Shown here piece after piece: positions 6,703 to 8,846 of a stretch of DNA of 8,846 bases. A program made the translations under genes and the position numbers. The stretch is from assembly GCA_934255545.1 (NCBI GenBank), contig CAKQOE010000062.1, positions 1-8,846 of the forward strand, given 5' to 3'. The stretch comes from an uncultured Clostridia bacterium. Its GTDB lineage: Bacteria > Bacillota > Clostridia > Peptostreptococcales > Anaerovoracaceae. Under the pieces are notes generated by a model, which saw only the letters and a list, made by a program, of their open reading frames with translations, ran no database searches and had not been told where the DNA came from. Each line of letters begins with the position of its first letter. The first letter of the stretch is position 1.

Positions 6703-7872
6703 CTAAAATTCTACGTCCTCGCCGTAGTAACAGCATGTAAGGACTTTTTTCATGTTCTCGAACGGAGTCTCGCGAGGGTTGAAGAGCGTACAAGGGTCAC
6801 CGCATGCAGCCTCTGCAAGTGTATCGACCGTATCGCTGAAGACTTTTTCATCAACGCCTGCATCTTTATACGATGCAGGGATGCCGAGATCGGCGTTCAG
6901 CTTTTTTATTGCTGCGACGAGAGCATTTACGAGCTGCTTATCTGTAGCGCCGCTGAGTCCGAGTGCTTTAGCTATATCGGCAAACCTGTCAGCAGCTGCG
7001 GCAGCGTTGTACTCTATCACGTAAGGAAGCATTATGGCGTTGCAGCGTCCGTGCGTCACGCCGTATGTAACACCGACCTTGTGAGCGAGAGAGTGGACGA
7101 TACCGAGAAGTGCGTTTGAAAATGACATGCCGGCGAGGTCCTGTCCGACGTGGACGAGCCTGCGAGCAGTTTCGCTGCCTTTATATGAATCAACGAGATT
7201 TTCAAATACCATCTGAGCGCTCTTTACAGCGAGACAGTCAGTGAGGTCTGTGTGTGCTGTAGCTACATACGCCTCTATGGAGTGTGTAAGTGAGTCCATA
7301 CCTGAGTCAGCGATAAGCGTCGGCGGCATGGACATAGGTATGTCGGTATCGACTATGGCGATATCAGGAGTGATCTCGAAATCAGCTATAGGGTACTTTA
7401 TCTTTGTTTCGTCATCAGTGATAACAGAGAATGAAGTGACCTCAGTGCCTGTGCCTGATGTAGTTCCGACAGCGACAAATATCGCTTTCCGGCGAAGCTT
7501 TGGCAGGCTGTATGGCGGCTTTACATCATCAAATGTCAGGTCAGGATTTTCGTAGAATATCCACATCGCCTTTGCAGCATCAACAGGAGAGCCGCCTCCG
7601 AGCGCTATGATGACGTCCGGCTCATATGCGCGCATTTCCTCAGCTCCGCGGTATGCAGTCGATATGAGAGGATTATTTTCAACTCCGGTAAAAATTTTGT
7701 ATTCAATATTGATCTTATCAAGTATATCAGTCAGCTTTTCCAGGCTGCCGTTGTCATTCATGAAATTCGTTCCGGTAACTATAAATGCCTTACTGTGCCC
7801 TTCAAGGACCTTAAGTTCAGAGATGGCGCCCGGACCGTAGTAAACGTCTCTTGGAATAGTAAAACGTGCCAT
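6703..7872 (-). CDS. Iron-dependent (group III) alcohol dehydrogenase
   Basis: This 389-residue protein is a full-length Fe-ADH-family enzyme that interconverts an aldehyde or ketone and an alcohol with NAD(P)H in the cytoplasm. The nucleotide-binding domain carries GGGSPVDAAK (92-101) and GTTSGTGTEVT (136-146). The four predicted metal ligands are D193, H197, H260 and H274, spaced as in E. coli FucO (D-x3-H and H-x13-H). The sequence from the PDVIIALGGGS motif through the SGMDSLTHSIEAY region resembles the C-terminal alcohol dehydrogenase half of bifunctional AdhE more than FucO, but no aldehyde dehydrogenase half is attached. Substrate is not predictable; ethanol, butanol or a hydroxy acid are all possible. 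A GGAGG ribosome site (7880-7884) lies 7 nt before the ATG. The gene starts 22 nt after the ridA stop, so co-transcription is likely. Confidence 0.94.
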   Translation of the reverse strand: MARFTIPRDVYYGPGAISELKVLEGHSKAFIVTGTNFMNDNGSLEKLTDILDKINIEYKIFTGVENNPLISTAYRGAEEMRAYEPDVIIALGGGSPVDAAKAMWIFYENPDLTFDDVKPPYSLPKLRRKAIFVAVGTTSGTGTEVTSFSVITDDETKIKYPIADFEITPDIAIVDTDIPMSMPPTLIADSGMDSLTHSIEAYVATAHTDLTDCLAVKSAQMVFENLVDSYKGSETARRLVHVGQDLAGMSFSNALLGIVHSLAHKVGVTYGVTHGRCNAIMLPYVIEYNAAAAADRFADIAKALGLSGATDKQLVNALVAAIKKLNADLGIPASYKDAGVDEKVFSDTVDTLAEAACGDPCTLFNPRETPFENMKKVLTCCYYGEDVEF

Positions 7873-7894
7873 TTATCTACCTCCGTATCTGTAA

Positions 7895-8296
7895 TTACAG
7901 GGCGCAGCCCTTTATAGCCTGTATCTCTATCTCGACCATCTGCGTCGGACGGTTGAGGCCCTTGATGCCGAGCCATGTGCATGCAGGCTTTACTTCACTG
8001 AAGAATTCAGAAAATGCGTCAGTTACAGGACCGTTGAGAGCAGGGTCTATCGTGTAGATATTTACCTTTACGACTTCTTCCTTTTTTACGCCGTTTTCAG
8101 CAAGCATATTAACAAGCTTGTCAAATATGTAGTGGGCCTGAGCATAAGCGTCGCCCTCCCCGTAAACAGTACCCTCAGGCGTTACAGCGGTAGTGCCTGA
8201 AACATATACGAACGGACCTGCTATAACGATCCTTGAGTAGCCTGCCTTCTTTTCAAAAGCTGAACCGCCGTCAACATTAGTGCGCTTGAATTCCAT
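7895..8296 (-). CDS. RidA (YjgF/YER057c/UK114) family protein lacking the catalytic arginine
   Basis: This is a 133-residue protein of normal RidA length, expected to form a trimer in the cytoplasm. Family features are VYVSGTTAVTPEG (30-42), the YAQAHYIFDKLVNMLAENG helix (51-69), the VKVNIYTID strand (77-84) and VEIEIQAI near the C-terminus (121-128). Archetypal RidA uses an Arg (R105 in E. coli) in a P-A-R-S motif to hydrolyse reactive enamines and imines. Here the motif is P-A-C-T with Cys106, as in subfamilies not known to have this activity. A generic enamine deaminase label would therefore be unsafe. The start at 8296 is chosen because GGAG (8303-8306) lies 6 nt upstream; the ATG at 8317 would put that site inside the gene. 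It is the first gene of the ridA-adh unit. No good promoter was found upstream, only inverted repeats at 8373-8432. Confidence 0.9.
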   Translation of the reverse strand: MEFKRTNVDGGSAFEKKAGYSRIVIAGPFVYVSGTTAVTPEGTVYGEGDAYAQAHYIFDKLVNMLAENGVKKEEVVKVNIYTIDPALNGPVTDAFSEFFSEVKPACTWLGIKGLNRPTQMVEIEIQAIKGCAL

Positions 8297-8372
8297 AATG
8301 TGCTCCTTTTCTCCCATCCTGCGGACAGGTGTGTAATAAATGAAGATGAAAAATATTATCGAGTGTTTTATG

Positions 8373-8432
8373 TGTTCCTTAGAACAATTACAGAATAATG
8401 AATTGTATACAAAAATAAAAGTACGCACTTTT
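8373..8432. promoter_or_regulatory. Group of inverted repeats upstream of ridA, possible operators
   Basis: Three perfect inverted repeats lie in 60 bases: TGTTC-N4-GAACA (8373-8386), the 10-bp palindrome TTGTATACAA (8403-8412), and AAAAGT-N4-ACTTTT (8417-8432). They sit 77-136 nt before the ridA start, where a promoter would be expected, though I found no -35/-10 pair with good spacing. TTGTATACAA resembles sites bound by GntR-family regulators, and short dyads also suit LysR proteins. The binder is unknown. Confidence 0.45.
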
Positions 8433-8461
8433 TTATAAAGAACTAATATAAATGTAACCTG

Positions 8462-8500
8462 CTTACAAAAAGGTAAGTACCGGCAGGCGCCCGGCGCCTG
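8462..8500. repeat. Two adjacent hairpins, including a 17-nt GC-rich palindrome
   Basis: CTTAC (8462-8466) pairs with GTAAG (8473-8477). It is followed by CAGGCGCC and GGCGCCTG around a single central C (8484-8500). The second element has the same form as those at 3084-3100 and 6563-6579. No U-tract follows on either strand. From 8501 to 8564 I see nothing recognisable. Confidence 0.65.
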
Positions 8501-8564
8501 AACAGGAATGTATGCGTTATTGTAAGTACAGGATGCGGTAATGCTGATGAACATACGGAACACT

Positions 8565-8784
8565 TGAAGCCCTGCCCGTATCTCCGATACGGCGCGCAGG
8601 CCTCATACAGAAATTGCGCAGCTTTAGCTGCAGTGCAATTTTTCAGTTCGCGGTCGCAGAATGGGATGCTGCACTCCGTTCGGCTCACAGAGCTTTTTGT
8701 CAAAAATAACTCGCGGCAGGGAATGAATTTTCCTTCGGAAAATTCAACCATTATAAGCGCTCACGCGCATTCCGCTCAGACATA
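8565..8784. repeat. 220-bp structured non-coding repeat unit, first copy
   Basis: The unit is defined by the return of its first 62 bases at 8785. It is rich in hairpins. At 8571-8600, CCTGC plus CCGTATC pair with GATACGG plus GCAGG, with a three-base bulge. At 8611-8641, AAATTGC plus GCAGC pair with GCTGC plus GCAATTT around TTTA, with an AGT bulge. At 8694-8706, TTTTTG and CAAAAA surround one T. At 8725-8745, GAATTTTCC and GGAAAATTC flank TTC. A 102-codon minus-strand reading frame (8443-8751) crosses it, but a 220-bp period would shift frame at each repeat and no protein family is recognisable. It could be an interspersed repeat, a non-coding RNA or the start of a tandem array; no insertion-sequence gene is visible. 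Confidence 0.75.
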
Positions 8785-8846
8785 TGAAGCCCTGCCCGTA
8801 TCTATGATACGGCGCGCAGGTCTCATACAGAAATTGCGCAGCTTTA
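8785..8846. repeat. Second copy of the 220-bp repeat unit, cut by the window end
   Basis: These 62 bases match 8565-8626 with three differences. Two (8804 and 8805 against 8584 and 8585) fall in the three-base loop of the first hairpin, and the third (8821 against 8601) lies just outside its stem. Both stem arms are unchanged. The copy runs to the last base of the window, so its full length and any further copies are unknown. Confidence 0.9.

Noticed and set aside
6694..7119. 141-codon plus-strand frame opposite the alcohol dehydrogenase
   Set aside because: It is antisense to a well-supported Fe-ADH gene and has no recognisable domain, so it is a shadow frame.
8297..8563. N-terminal extension of the ridA reading frame
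   Set aside because: The extra 89 residues lack family similarity and cover the operator-like dyads and palindrome. The start at 8296 has a well-spaced GGAG and gives the usual family length.
8443..8751. 102-codon minus-strand open frame
   Set aside because: It lies over the hairpin-rich repeat and GC palindrome, has no clear ribosome site, matches no family I recognise, and would change frame between 220-bp units. Most likely a spurious frame.
8501..8846. Insertion sequence or transposon end
   Set aside because: No transposase fragment, terminal inverted repeat pair or target duplication is visible; only the direct repeat of 220-bp period is seen.

Overview
The window looks like chromosomal DNA from an anaerobic Bacillota of class Clostridia. 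The reasons are purine-rich Shine-Dalgarno sites before every gene, a near-consensus sigma-A promoter, U-tailed intrinsic terminators, AT-rich spacers, and protein types common in that class: a large secreted DUF5057-like protein, a PAS-like/GGDEF/EAL protein and an AdhE-like iron alcohol dehydrogenase. The assignment is by recognition only; no marker gene or rRNA is present to fix the genus.

Layout. Positions 1-153 hold three copies of a 52-bp repeat built on an inverted heptamer, ending just before a secreted 935-residue protein (204-3011, +). A cluster of GC-rich hairpins follows (3062-3170). A good sigma-A promoter (3229-3257) then drives a cyclic-di-GMP phosphodiesterase-type protein (3401-5500, +) with an intact EAL domain and a degenerate GGDEF domain. 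This gene meets a convergent LysR-type regulator (5546-6514, -) at a shared bidirectional terminator (5518-5554). Upstream of lysR, also on the minus strand, is a two-gene unit. A RidA-family protein (7895-8296) is followed after 22 nt by an iron-dependent alcohol dehydrogenase (6703-7872), which ends at its own hairpin (6643-6663).

The last 550 bases contain no convincing gene. They hold inverted repeats upstream of ridA, a GC-rich palindrome, and a structured non-coding repeat of 220-bp period (8565-8784) whose second copy is cut by the window end.

How the parts may work together. The ridA-adh pair is probably one transcript for a small redox or metabolite-handling step, and the adjacent lysR gene is a candidate regulator of it (inference from position only). 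The EAL protein would lower cyclic-di-GMP, which in Clostridia commonly controls surface and motility functions. Its neighbour is a secreted surface-type protein, but the two have separate control regions and no direct link is visible. The most unusual material is non-coding: the 5' inverted-heptamer array, the 17-nt GC-rich palindromes of one architecture in three separate intergenic regions, and the 220-bp hairpin-rich repeat.
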